From Pyrenopolyporus hunteri (Eukaryota; Ascomycota; Sordariomycetes; Xylariales; Hypoxylaceae): a stretch of 64,000 nt of DNA. This document shows positions 1 to 13,106 of this stretch, one piece after another (position 1 is the first letter of the stretch; each line of letters opens with the position of its first letter). Location of the stretch: the NCBI GenBank assembly GCA_902806595.1, contig CADCXC010000004.1, positions 2,418,001-2,482,000 of the forward strand, in the 5' to 3' direction. The position numbers and the translations under genes were made by a program. A model generated the notes under the pieces. The model had not been told where the DNA came from. It was given only the letters and a program-made list of their open reading frames with translations, and ran no database searches.

Positions 1-3000
1 AATTTATTTAAAGTTTTTAACGAATAAATAATTCGAATAATTAAAAGTTAAAAAATAATCGATTATTAAATTCGAAAAATAAAAAAATCGAATAATATTA
101 AAAATGTAAATATTAATATTAATATAAATAAATTTTAAAATTAAAATTAATTAAATAATATAATTAATTAAAATAATATTACGAGGTAATTTTCGTAATA
201 ATTATAATTAAATCGATTAAAACGTTTAAATTAAAATAAAATTAATTTAAAAGGAATTTTTATTTAAAATTAAATATTTTAATTCGATTAAAACGTTTTT
301 AAAAAATTTAATATTCGATTTAATTATTAATTTAATTTTTAATTCGATTTTCGATTTAATTAAATTATTTAATTTAATTAAATCGTTTAATTTATTCGAG
401 GAAAAATTAAATTTATTTAATATTAATATATTTAATTTAATAAATATAAAAGTAAAATTATTAATAAAGTTAAATAAATTTAAATGTTAATTTTTAAAAA
501 TCGTAATTATATATATTTAATTTTTAAAAATTATTTAATTTTTAAAAATTATTTAAATTTTAAATAATTAAATCGAAAATAATTCGAATAAAAATTTTTA
601 TTTTTACGGTTTTATAAAATTCGAATTTAAATTATTTATAAAGTTAAAAATAAATTTAAAAATAAATAAAATAATCGATTTAAAAAAAAATAATTATTTT
701 ATATTATCGAAGTTCGAATTTAAATCGATAATCGATATAATTAATAAATTTTTAAATGTAATTTTTAAAATAAAAAAATCGAAGTATAATTTAATTTTTT
801 CGAAAAATTTTTTTACGAATTAAATATCGATGATTTTTTTAATTTTTTTAAATTAAAAAAAATAAATATAATAAATAATATTATATTTATTTTCGTAATT
901 TATTAATTAATTTTTAATAATATATAAGTTTATTTTCGTAAAATACGATTATCGTTTAATAATATAAATATTATAACTATATTTATAAAAATAAATAATT
1001 TATAATTATTAATTAAATAAATGTAAATTTAAAAACGTAGTTAAATATATTTATAATAATTTAAAATTTTTATTAATTCGAATCGATAAAAAATTTATTA
1101 TAATTACGGTAATTTATTTCGTAAAAAATTATAATATATAAAATAAATTAACGATATTAAAAGTAAATTATATTATTTATTATATAAATAATTCGATTTA
1201 TTTAATTAATTCGAATTATTTATAATAATAAATTATAACGAAATAAATTAATATATTATATATTTTAATTTATTTAATAACGTCGAAAAATTTTTTATTA
1301 TTATTAAAATAAATTATTTATATTAATAAAATTATTTATTATTCGATTATTTAAATTAATTTAATTATTTTAATAAAAATAAATTTAAATATTTTTATAA
1401 ACGTAAAAACGATTTAATAATATTTTAAATAATTATTAATTATATAAATTATATAATAATAATTATTATATTTATATTTATATTTTATTAAATCGAAAAT
1501 AATTAATATTAATGGTTTAAATTAAAAAATCGATAAAATTTAATTCGTTAATTTAATTATTTTATTAAATAAATACGTTTCGTATTTATAATTAATTATT
1601 TTAATTTTAAATATTTTAATATCGATACGTTTATATATAATTTTTACGCGTTTAACGTTAATATATATAAAATATTTATATATAAATTAATAAATAATAT
1701 ATAAAATAAAATTTAATTAAAATAATTTTTATATAAAAGTTAAATTAATTAATCGATAAATGTAAAAAATTATTACGTTTAATATTTAATTAATAATTAT
1801 AAATTATTAATTTTTATATTTATTAATTAAAATATCGATTCGATTATTAATTACGATTTTTTTAAAACGTAATTAATCGACGTTAAATATATTATAAAAA
1901 ATAAAAACGTTAAAAATTACATTAACGAAATAAAAAATATTAATAAATTTCGAAAAAGTAATAATTAAAATTTTTATTTTATTAAATATAATAGATTTTA
2001 CGATTTTTTTATTAATTATTATAGTTAAAAAAAGTTAAATTATATAGGTTAAAATAATAAAATATCGTCGATTATTAAATGTATATTTATTATTTTTTAA
2101 ATTTAAAATTATATTATTTCGAATAATTGTTTCGAATAACGTTAACGATAAATTATTTAATATAATAATCGAAGTTAATATAAAAATTAAATTAAATATC
2201 GAAGTTAACGAAAATTTTAAAATCGAAATAAATTTTAAAATCGAATTAAATATCGAAATTAATTATATATCGTAATTAAAATTTAATATTTTAAAATTAA
2301 CGTTTTAATTATTTAATTTTACGATAATACGGTCGATTTTAAATTAATTATTACGGTTAATTTTTACGAGTTTTAATTAATTTTTATAAAAGTAATATTT
2401 TTTAAAATTTATATATTTATAATATTTATTATATTAATTAAAATTAATTTTATATTATTATTATTTCGATTCGTATTATATTTACGTAAAGTTAATATTT
2501 TTAGAGTAAATTTTAAAATAATTAAAAGAAAATTAAAACGATATAAAGTAATTTTAATTAAATAAATTATTTTAAAATTTTTATTATAATTTATAATTAC
2601 GAAAAAAATTATTTTTAAATTAAATTAATATAACAATATTATCGTTTTTTAATAATTTAACTTTAATTTATATATTAATTATTAATTTACATTACGTAAA
2701 AATTTTTTTTAATTAATTAATATAATAATTATTTATATTATATACGATTATAATTTTTTAAATAACGTAATATAATATATAATATATATTTTTTATTAAT
2801 ATCGATTTTTAATTAATTAAAACGTTTATAAATATTAATAATTTTATTAAAAAATTTTTATAAATTCGAAATTACGATTAATATTTATTAATCGTCGATT
2901 AATTCGATTATATAATTAATTAATTTTTTCGAAATTTATTTTAATATAAAATTATAAATAATTTTAAAATTTTAATTATTAAAATTTTAACCGTAGTTTT

Positions 3001-5000
3001 TTAAAATAATTTTTACGTAATTCGATAAAAAATTATTAATTAAAATAATAACGAAAATACGATTTTTTTTATATTAATTCGTACGTTTTTTAAATAAATT
3101 TTCGATAATATAATATAAAAAATCGTTATATTCGAATTTATTTTTAAATTTCGTTAATTAATCTTCGAAATTTAATTCGTTTTTAAAAGTTAAAATTTTT
3201 TACGTAAAAATACTTTTAAAATTAATTAAATTTATAATAAATAACGTTATCGAAATAATATAAAAAAATTAATAAAATTTATACGATAAAAATTATAATT
3301 AAAAAATATAAATAATATTAATATATAACCGTATACGATAATAATATAAAATAAAATAATTATAAAATTTTATATATAAAATTTTAATTCGATATAAATT
3401 TAAAAATAAAGTTTAATAAATAAAATAAAATAAAAAAAAATATAATAACGCGTATTTATTATATATTATAAAAAATACGAATAATATTTAACCGTAAAAA
3501 TTAAATTAAATATTTAATATTTAAAAAATAAAAAAAAAATATTTTATTCGACGTTAATTTTTATATATATATGTATAATTATTTTTTTTATTAATTTATA
3601 AATCGTAGTTTATATATTTAAAATAAAACGAAATCGTATCGAATAATATATTAAAAATAAAAAAAAAATAATTATTATTAATTAAAAAAAAATCGATTTA
3701 ATCGTTTAATTAATTAATAAATACGGCGGTTTATTTCGAAGTTAACGGGTATTATTATCGTATATAACGAGGTTAAAATTCAAAAAATTAATATTTAAAA
3801 AAATCGCGTATTAACGAAAATATCGTTATTAAATTAAATAAAATCGATTAATAATTATTATCGATATAATTATTAATTAAATAAAATAATAACTTATTTA
3901 AATTAATTTTTTTTAATAACGTTATATAATTATATAAAAAATATAATTTAATAAAATAAAAAAAATAAATTAAATAAAAAAAAATATAACGTTACGTTTT
4001 AATATATTTAGATTTAAATTAAAATCGTAATTCGAAAATAATTAAATAATAATAAATAATTTATTTAAATTAAACGTATATAATTAAAAAAGTTAAAAAA
4101 AAATTAATATAATAATTTATATTATTAATAAAATTTATAAAGTTAATATATAATTTATAATATAATTTATACGTTCGAAACGATAACGATTTTAACGATA
4201 ATTTATAATATTATAAAAAAAATAAAAAATAATAAAATAAAATAAAATTTTAATTAATTAAAATTAAAGTTAAAATATAAAAATATAAATAATAATTAAT
4301 AATATAAAAAATCGAATTTTCGTGTTTTTTCGATTATAAATTATATTATATATTTTTAAAATTTCGAAATTAATATTAAAATAAATATAAATCGATTATA
4401 AAATCGATTTAAAATTATATAATTTTTAATATTTTTATTTTTTTCGATAAATATATACGAAAAAAAATTATTAATATAAATCGTTATTTATTATTTAATA
4501 ATAAATAAATAACGTTAAATTAAAAATAAAATTAAATTAATATTTTTAATAAATTTTATAATTTTTAATCGTTATCGTTAAATCGAAATAAATTTAATAA
4601 TATAATATTTAATTATTTCGAAATTTTCGATATTAAATTATTAAATTTAATACGATTTATTATTAATAAATTTAAAAAAATTTAAATTTATTATTTAGAG
4701 ATTATTATATAACGATATCGAATAATATAATTTAAATTTCGAAAAAAATAATAATTTATTAAAAATATAATAAATATCGTAAAAAATAAAAGTAAATTTT
4801 TTTAAAATATTAAAAATAAATATAATCGTAAAATTATAAAAATTTAAAAAAAAATTTATTTAATTTTCGATATAATTAATCGAATTCGATAAAATTATAT
4901 AGAAACGAAATAAATTTAATTAATTAAAAATAATAAATAACGATTCCGAATTTATAACTTATAAGATAATATAAATCGTATATATTATATATAAGGGTAA
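1..5000. repeat. AT-rich, RIP-like gene-free block
   Basis: There is no open frame of useful length and G+C is roughly 10% in sampled stretches. In 1-300 all 11 C residues are in CpG, and in 2101-2400 all 17 are; G residues outside CpG do occur (7 in each sample). This is the footprint of extensive C-to-T mutation at CpA, CpT and CpC with CpG spared, and it is more complete on the + strand. The probable origin is transposon DNA mutated by RIP, but no element can be recognised from what is left. Composition returns to normal over about 4940-5040. Confidence 0.85.
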
Positions 5001-8000
5001 AATCTTTTAAAAGGAATCTAGCAATAAAGGTTATATATATATGAGGTGGATCTAGATGACTAATCCTAGATCTCCAATACCTTTCATTTTAGCACCGATT
5101 GAATACTGTTTCGCCCGTCCTTCCCTTAGCGGTATAGTGAAATTTATTAGCAAAATTCGTTTTCAAGCATAGCTTATCTCTACTTGATCGTCTAGCGACC
5201 GATACCCGGACGCTTTACCACTTGCCGTTTTTAAAACTAGGGAAATGGCAGCAAGAGGCTTCCGAAAAGGGGGTATATTCGTCCATTGGTTCATTGAAGG
5301 CGTTTATAAGTTGGCGGACGGCGATGCTGTGTTCTGACGCGCCGCGAACGTCTCGGCCGAGCGTGTATCAATCCATGTCAGTTTATCCCACGCCAAATTA
5401 GGATTCGCTTAGTCGCGCATGATTCCCGCGAAGTCTCAAATAGCGCCTCGATTCCGCTATAGTCTGTGTGCAAGAAATCCGGGAGGGGGCCGCCGGCCGA
5501 GGAACGAGGGACACAGCCCGTCCGGCGGCGCTGCCACCCAAGGTAGGATGTGATTTGACGGGTATAGCGTCTTAGGGCGTCAAAGCGTATGTGACATCGT
5601 CGCGAGAGAATGCCGGCCGCAACTTATCAGCGCTTTGTTTTACATACATATCATGGTAGTATGGTGCCACGTCTGCATATTTCGCGTCGGCAATGCCTTA
5701 TAAACCTAGAATCCCCTGTTCTTACCACCCGAATAGTCATCGATGATACCTACCTACCTAGGTCCCTTAGGCACGTATGTATGTACGAACCAAGCATTTT
5801 AATCAAGATCACCGATATTATCACCGTCAATAAGAACAATAAATGTTCCTAGCAGTTAATATTAAGGGTTGGGGTTATGTAAATTTCTGACCTGCTAAGT
5901 AGAATATATTAGATACAGGTGGTGAGTTAAACCTACCAAAGAAACAGCGCTACAATATTCTAGGTTATATCATAGCCTTCGCAGCGGCCGCGATAGCAGA
6001 ACGTCTACCTAGGTAGGTAGGTAGGTAGGTAGGTAGGTAAACATTGAGTTGAAAGACACATCGGAATTGGCATAGGGGTTAATCATCTAACTTACATGCT
6101 ATACGATATAATTCTCGGGAGTAGACCTTAACTTCACATGAGCGCCTAAACTACCTCCGACGGACCGGGTCGCCTCCCAAATTTTCGCCCGAAACCGAGC
6201 AGAGATTCGATAGAAAGTGTACCCCATATATGATACTACTTATGAATCCTTTTATTAGGCGTATATAAATGTGATTCGAGCTTGGGGCATGGTGAAAATA
6301 TCCACTAGACCTTCATTGCTCCCTGTGGACACTTACCTATCTAAGTAGGTATGTGTGATCTACAACTATGCCCTCACATACCAAGTCTACTCGTGAAAAC
6401 ACATCCTAAAAGGGATGGGTGGAGTTTCGCTTGGGTGTAAATATTGCGGCACCGATTTGAATCTTGTTACGATGATCCGAGCAAGCATTGTGAGACAGAC
6501 GCCGTCAACTCTGTCGGGAACAGAAAATGTCATGGATTCGATAGCCCGAAAGTCAAATAGGATCCAGCTGGGTGGGTATGAGGGATAGATGACATTAATA
6601 TAGGACTTTACTCAGAATTCCAGAAGTTCCGCACCATTCTGATATGTAAACGGTCCTTAAAAACGCGCCCATATCCACATGCTATAGTACCCTGTAGGCC
6701 CAGTCAATAGCAACCTTATACGGTGCTTCAGACGATTTAGGCTGTCGATCATGGCACCAGAGGCGAGTGGAACCCGGCACAGAATAATAAGCGTAAATTG
6801 TGGGCAGACCCAGACCTTATTTACTTCACAAACGAAGAGAAGAGGATAACAGACAAGGTCAAATACCTACCACCATAGACATGTTTATATAGATACCTAA
6901 ATACCTACCTACATAAGATAATCGCCGACGAGACGGCCGTTCTGTGCTACCGAGGCTTTGGAACGCGTTATTCTGCTCGCCTCCCTTCAAATAAGGTTAT
7001 CATGCTCCGGATTTCGAGGCGAGGATGCGGCGCAGCCATCGACGTACTTACATAATTTCCTCAAAGCCGCGAACATGAAGCTTTCGACAGCATAGGTTGG
7101 TAGCGAGGCTTAGCTACAACTATATCTCTTGCCCCTTTCTGAACAAACTGGTACCATGCGGCTGGTTAAGTGCCAGAGTCGGTAGGGAGGTGTAACATAT
7201 GAAAAATTCGGCATTCGCGCGGAAAGTCCTAATGCATATGCATACTACCGACCTTCGGGACTCGTACGTAGCATGTAACAATGCAGTTTATTCTCTGTAG
7301 CCAGGCTCTTTTAGTACTTTTCCCCGACGTGGAAGATTCCCGCCAGCAAATGATCCCAGAGGGAAGAACGCAGGGGTTCCTAGTTCGTAACTAGGTCCCA
7401 GGGGTCCCAGGTATGCACAAGCCGGGGAAGGAGATGGTGTCGCGCCCCGGATTTGAGGCTTCACGGCCTGGTAGCGTAGGGATGGAGTCGGCCTTATAGC
7501 AGTCCTTACTCATGCTACGCTAGCTGGCTGATCACCTATAGCAAGAGAAAGCCATGTCAACCCTCACTAATCCATAATGGATATACTCAATAAAGGAACG
7601 GACGAGAAGAACGCTGCGGAGTAGGTAGGATGATATAGGTATATCCTATGTGCTTGGCGTCCAGCGTCCCCTAACTTTAATGCACGTCGTAAACTATATT
7701 CAGTCCAGAATACGTAGATGGAAAAGAGCAGCACGGCCAAGGTACCAGGGGCCTCATCCAAGCGGACGCAAAACTACTTCACTCATGGGTCTCCGTCGCC
7801 TAGGTCATCCTAGGCTGCGACCTTAGATCCAGTCATGGTATAGCGTACGGTCCTACTCGGTGCCTCCCAGGACGTTAAGATATCGCGTTACATCTATATG
7901 CCTTATACCACTGTTGTTGTATTCTATAGTTCGCCGATCGTATCGCAAGCATCCGCGGGAAATCCCCAGCTTAGAAAACCCAATCCTCTGGAATTAGGTT

Positions 8001-8150
8001 GTGATGGGGGTTATGTCTCGATACATATCCACCATGGCCCGCTCCCCCCTTCCGTTGATCAGAGTATATTCTTTTTGGATCTTGCTGTCACCGTCCTTGT
8101 CCTAAATTCACGTTCAACCTAGGCTCCATTGCTGGGGCAAACCCGTCGAG
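5001..8150. other. Intergenic, no gene seen
   Basis: Normal base composition begins here. I see only short chance frames. The stretch holds TAGGTA/TACCTA words near 5748, 6334 and 6892 and a (GGTA)n microsatellite at 6008-6039. A small hairpin (GATCTAG with a 10-nt loop and CTAGATC) sits near 5047, just past the AT-rich block. Confidence 0.7.
6008..6039. repeat. (GGTA)n microsatellite
   Basis: About eight uninterrupted GGTA/TAGG units. It is the longest pure run of the TAGG word that recurs through the intergenic DNA of this window. Confidence 0.9.
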
Positions 8151-9510
8151 ATGGCGGCGGTAAAGGATACCCTTGGGCCTATGATGAACGCCGTTAACTG
8201 GGCCTTGACGGCGCTGGCGACGACATTTCTCGGTCTACGAATATACACCAAGTTCAGTCGTCATAGGGGTTTGTGGTGGGACGATAACATCTTGATATTT
8301 GCTTGGGTAAGCGACAGGGCCCTCGTCTCATCGTGAAAGAAGTTTTCTAACATGCGATGGTCGATTCGTAGGCATGTCTTATCATCGCCGTTAGTTTCAT
8401 CACCAGTTCGATATCTCTAGGGTTCACGAGTCCGGCGGGACCCCAGAGCCCAGAAGCTGCAACTAGGCTCCAGATCCACGGAGGCGTGCAGAACGTATTT
8501 TTCGGGTTGGCCACGGTCATGAGTAAGACTTCTTTCGGCGTTACGTTATTGAGAGTCACGGAGGGCCGGATGAAGATGATCGTCCTGTTTCTAACCGTTA
8601 CGATGAACATCGCCGTGTTTCTCTACATCATATTCACGTTCTTCAAATGCAAGCCCGAAATATATTCCTGGATCAAGGGACCTGGATGCTGGAGCACTGA
8701 GAAATACATACACTATGGCATATTCGCCGGAGGTAAGATTCAATGAACTCTTGAATTCAAAACTCTCAAGTCCGTCGGCATGCTCATTTATCGCATAGCT
8801 TATTCCGCATTTGTGGACTTCTCATTTGCGATTATCCCATGGTTCTTGATCATGAACCTTCAGATGAGAATAAGGGAACGGTTTGGCGTCGCAATTGCTA
8901 TGAGCTGCGGTGTGATGTACGAAGACGACCCCGATCGATTGTACGCTCCTTACTAACCATGCCCAGCGCCGGGATAACGGCTATCATGAGATGCGTCTAT
9001 CTACCTCTCCTCACCGTTGGAACATTTTCAAGTAGGTTCACCGCGCCAAAGCATAGTGATTATAACCTTGCCAGTTTACGTTCTAACCTATCGCCAGCCC
9101 AAGGAACAACGCTGGTTATATGGTACGTGGCCGAGGCGGCGGTTACCATCATCGCGGCCTCGATCCCCGTTTTACGAGCGCTGATCAAGGACATATCTTC
9201 TTCGGTGGACCGCTATAACCGCAGCACTGGCAATAAGTCCGGTTTGAAGAGCAACCCGAAACCGACGCCGCGAGGTCTACACACTAGCGGCATCGTGACG
9301 ACGGTCGTTGGGTCTCGGAGAGATCCGCAAGGCACCCACGGCGACGGCGACAGCGATAAGAGCATCCTTGAAGGAGCACATGCGCCAGGCAGGGTTTCAT
9401 CGGGAAAGATCGTGCAGACGCAAGAGATCAGATTGACTTATCACGAGCGAAGCGATAATGATAGCGAGCAAGGCTACGAGATGGATTATATGGGAAGGAA
9501 GTCGTCTTGA
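8151..9510 (+). CDS. Fungal rhodopsin-like (PTH11/SAT4-type) integral membrane protein
   Basis: Four exons join cleanly: 8151-8306, 8372-8732, 8799-8916 and 8967-9510, giving 392 aa. Introns are 65, 66 and 50 bp with GT-AG ends; the third has a TACTAAC branch site. The first helix is near residues 13-35, followed by the family's LWWDD motif at 41-45. The central exon carries a long extracellular loop and several more helices, and the segment LVIWYVAEAAVTIIAASIP marks the last membrane span, followed by a polar cytoplasmic tail. Known members are putative seven-helix surface receptors of filamentous fungi; the ligand cannot be inferred. It lies about 3 kb from the RIP-like block but its frame is intact. 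A read-through segment (about residues 229-250) could hide a further intron, but the one I tested would break the frame. Confidence 0.85.
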
Positions 9511-12072
9511 TCTATGATACCCCTGATCGGCATGCTTAATAAAATACGCCGGCTTTGATAGATTCTCTGGAGACTACCTAGCTATGAGACTTATGCGATA
9601 TGTGCATGGATGCTGTCAACCGATTCAGATGTTAACATTAGAATGGCTCAAGTGCAACGTCTATATCCACCGAGCCAAAACCCTCGCGTAGCATCGTTTG
9701 AGTGTACTTATGTAGTTCTCCAAATAGGAAAGAAAATAGCTAGTCCGAACCGAGGGCGAGGTTAACTCGCAGCCAGGCATAACTCTTTTAGGGAGGTTAC
9801 ATCGCGACATGCAACAGGCGCGGCGAAATTCTATCGCTTCTAGTATTATTATGACTTATTATATACTATCGAGACCGAGAGTTGGCAAGGAAAGTTGACC
9901 GAAAATCTATGCGCTTCCTGTCGCAATGTAACTTAGCATTCTAGCTATAAAATTTGCGGTTGTAATTATGTAACTCTAGGACCCGAGGCGGGAACTTTTA
10001 AGAATAAGACTTATACTATTCTCACGATGAGAGTGTGTTAAATGCGGTACATGCCGACGGTCGGAAGAACATGTACGGATGGCTGTCTCGTGGTGTTTGT
10101 CCTAAAAAGATTTTGCTGCCGGTTCTAAACGTAGGTGTCTATTAAGGATGACTTACTGACAACCGTTGGCCATTCCTACCCACCGTATATGATTATTGGT
10201 TCGATAAGTAGGATATATACTATAAGTCCTCGTCAGACGTCAGCCAATGCCGTTCCCAACTGTAATATAATGACTCTGAGTTTGAAGCGTAGAGCTCATT
10301 AGGGTCGTGGCGTAATGATTTTTTATGGGGCCGTGAATCTTGAGGGGAAACTCAACAGTTGACAGAGCAGGAAAATAGACGAGTAGGTAGCCTATCCTAC
10401 CTAAGATACTTGCTATTTTCAACTATGTTTATGATTGACATTGTACGTGGAGATATGACATGTTAGCCTTTGCCTGCACACCTGACTGATTGAAGTCATC
10501 CAGGTTTAGCAGAACGAAGACAATGCGCTAAAGAGCCAAGAGTAGATACCCAGATTGATGTAATAGGAAGTGTTAGCATACCCCCACCAGAAATATTAGT
10601 AACCTTTTCCTCCTAGCAAAATAGGTAATGGGGCTAGATTGTGAAGTTTCCATTTTAATTGAGTCCCTGAACTCCACGGGTGTGTTCACCCCTTGATGAT
10701 TACCTTGGTTCTTTTTAGTAGGGTGGGACTTATGAGATAGGGGACCAGAATTCAAATGCTATTGTAATGGACTTATATAGCAGACAATACCCGTAAGAGA
10801 ATGCGACAAGAAAGTAGATCTTGTGTAAGCAGAGACATACATTTATCTTGGGGATAATGAACTTATCAAGAAACTAAAAAGGGGCAGCGGTGTAAAGATA
10901 TGCCCAGACCAGTAGTCTTAGGTAAGGATCTTGGCGGTAATAGACCGCGATAAGATATCGACTCCCCACGCCTGAAGAGGGAGAGTATCGTCGGGGTGAA
11001 AACATGCTTCTGACACGATGCACGATGTAGGTGGCAAATTGTTTCAGAGATCGACTATGTAACGGTTCGATCACGAACGAGCGGAGAGCAAATTCTGGAT
11101 GTCGATGGCGATAACGAGGAAAGTCTCTTAAATCATCGGCGTTGCGATATCAGAGACGGCGCGCGGTATGACGGCATCCCGCTTGCGCGCCAGGCTAACA
11201 AGGGTTAAGCGCAAGCGCCACATGGAGCATTTCAGGGTCCAGCTGACGTGCTGTGGCCGCTCTGTGGTGCCCTGCGCAATACCTACACTACCTGCTACAT
11301 AGCGACTTATACCACGCTAAGTAGCAGTGTCCTGCAAGTGCGGCTGAACCGGAGTCGAGGGATGACGAAAGACGCGTGGAGCTGCGAAGTCTCTACTCTA
11401 CACACTTTCACTAATACCAATGGAAAAAGGGAAAATAGGGGAAAAAAAAAAGGAGAAAACGAAAAGAAGAAAAAAATTGTTGTACGTAGACCCTGTTCTG
11501 CGGCTCTTTCGGCACCTCACCTTTCCTCCAGATGCGGGCAGAACGCATAACTCCATTGGATTGGTCCCGAATAGCCCGCTGAGTCCGGCGCTCCCTAGCG
11601 TCAGCCAATCTTGGTATTAGAGGTATTTTCTCCCCCTCCTACGTGTGCTACCTCTTAGGGTTGTTATTCACTCTCTGGCGCGGCTTCGTCGGAGACCGGA
11701 TAACCAGGTTCGCTTACACCTTTGCTTCGTCGTCTTGCTCAGACCCGTGACGTATGAACCAAAATGGCTCAATATAAGTTACCCGCGGAAGCGAACCTGG
11801 GACCCGTGCCAAAGACGTGAGTGTGTTTCTGTCTTTCTTATGGTATATCAACCACGCCAACTTTCGTTTTCCCACCGGACATAAGACATAAAACGGGCTC
11901 TCCCCCTTTCGTACACATGCTCGTGATATTACCTCGCTGCGCCCGCTCGCTATTCTAAGACGCACCCGCGTACCATAACACGCATATCCCTTATTTCGGC
12001 AACGAACCCGAAGCTGTGTAACTCACCAGGCCGCCCAATAAAATAAAATAAAATAAGACAGAATAAACAAAT
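9511..12072. other. Intergenic, no gene seen
   Basis: No frame here looks coding on either strand. A purine-rich tract lies at about 11420-11475. An (AAATA)n run at about 12040-12057 directly precedes the next gene and probably belongs to its promoter or 5' leader. Confidence 0.65.
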
Positions 12073-12417
12073 ATGAACGACTTCGCGAAGACGCTCATCA
12101 TCGCCCTCGTCGTCAGCGCCGTCTCGGTCGTGGCCTTCTTCTGCATCGTCTACTACCTCGCACTCAACTGGTCGATGCTCGTGCGCCGGGCCATGCCCAA
12201 CCGCTGGGCCGAGCCCCCGAGCGAGAAGTCGGCCTGGCCGCAGCCGAGAAGGTCCAGCGAGATCGACTTCTTCTCCTCGCCCGTGTCGTCTCCGAGATCG
12301 TCGAGGATGAGCACCGATCTGCTTGTCAAAGGGCCCAAGACATACAGCGATAAGTCGTACAGCGACAAGTCCAATCCGGAAGAACCGATAACTCCTCCCC
12401 GAAACGTAAAGTTATGA
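12073..12417 (+). CDS. Small single-pass membrane protein, 114 aa, function unknown
   Basis: A short intronless frame. It is likely real because nearly every third codon position in the first half is G or C, unlike the flanking DNA, and because an A-rich leader precedes the ATG. Residues about 7-30 form one hydrophobic helix preceded by a short acidic/basic start, so the protein is probably anchored with its remainder (31-114) on one side of the membrane. That remainder is Ser/Pro-rich with an SSPVSSPRSSR stretch and a small duplicated YSDKS unit. I do not recognise a family. It could be a lineage-specific protein; a missed downstream exon is possible but not needed, since the frame ends in a normal stop. 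Confidence 0.6.
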   Translation: MNDFAKTLIIALVVSAVSVVAFFCIVYYLALNWSMLVRRAMPNRWAEPPSEKSAWPQPRRSSEIDFFSSPVSSPRSSRMSTDLLVKGPKTYSDKSYSDKSNPEEPITPPRNVKL

Positions 12418-13073
12418 GGGGCATGGATGTTTCCCTATTTCTACCTATCTATCTATCTATCTTTCCTTCTATACCTACGACATGAGATATGAGTTACGAC
12501 CACTGGGCATTGCATTCACGACGGCGTTTTCGGTTGGGTTGGGGAATGACATAATTGCATGGTCGGGGTGAAATGCACACTAGGCGTCGCGGCGTTCTGA
12601 GACAAGCAGAATACCATTGTATAGACGGATCAATAGAACAGGCAGTGGGGATTAGAACTAGAAGTCGTCCCCCGCAAGGCCGCTGGGTCTGATGGTTCCG
12701 GAGTAGACCATAGACTAGAACATACATCAATTTTAAGAACCATTCATCATCACCCAAGTTACTCCCCAGGGACTATAAAGCAGCTGGCCCGCCCCCATCG
12801 GGGACTATTGCTTTTCCAAATCCTAATTCCAAACGCACTAGATCTGTGAGCTGCACGCTGAGAATACAAGTCGTCACCACCCGCGCCACCCCCATACTAA
12901 ACAGACCCCCTTCCAGGCGAAGCCATTTCCAATAGACGCCCCCGCTAGGCCCGAACTAGGCCTTAAGGGGGAACCAGGTCTCAGGGCCTGCCTCCACGGC
13001 CCGGGACTCGGCTGGCTCCAAACGCCGTGGCCTCGTCGGCCTTGAAGCACGATCGGTCCGCGCAAGCCGTAAC

Positions 13074-13106
<33 letters not shown>

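Noticed and set aside
1..5000. Bisulfite-conversion artefact or mitochondrial DNA as the source of the AT-rich block
   Set aside because: Bisulfite conversion would leave G on the same strand at normal levels, but G is scarce too. Mitochondrial DNA would show long reading frames or RNA genes, and none are visible.
5610..5852. An 80-codon + strand frame
   Set aside because: No family, no codon bias, no promoter-like context; it lies in repeat-word-rich intergenic DNA.
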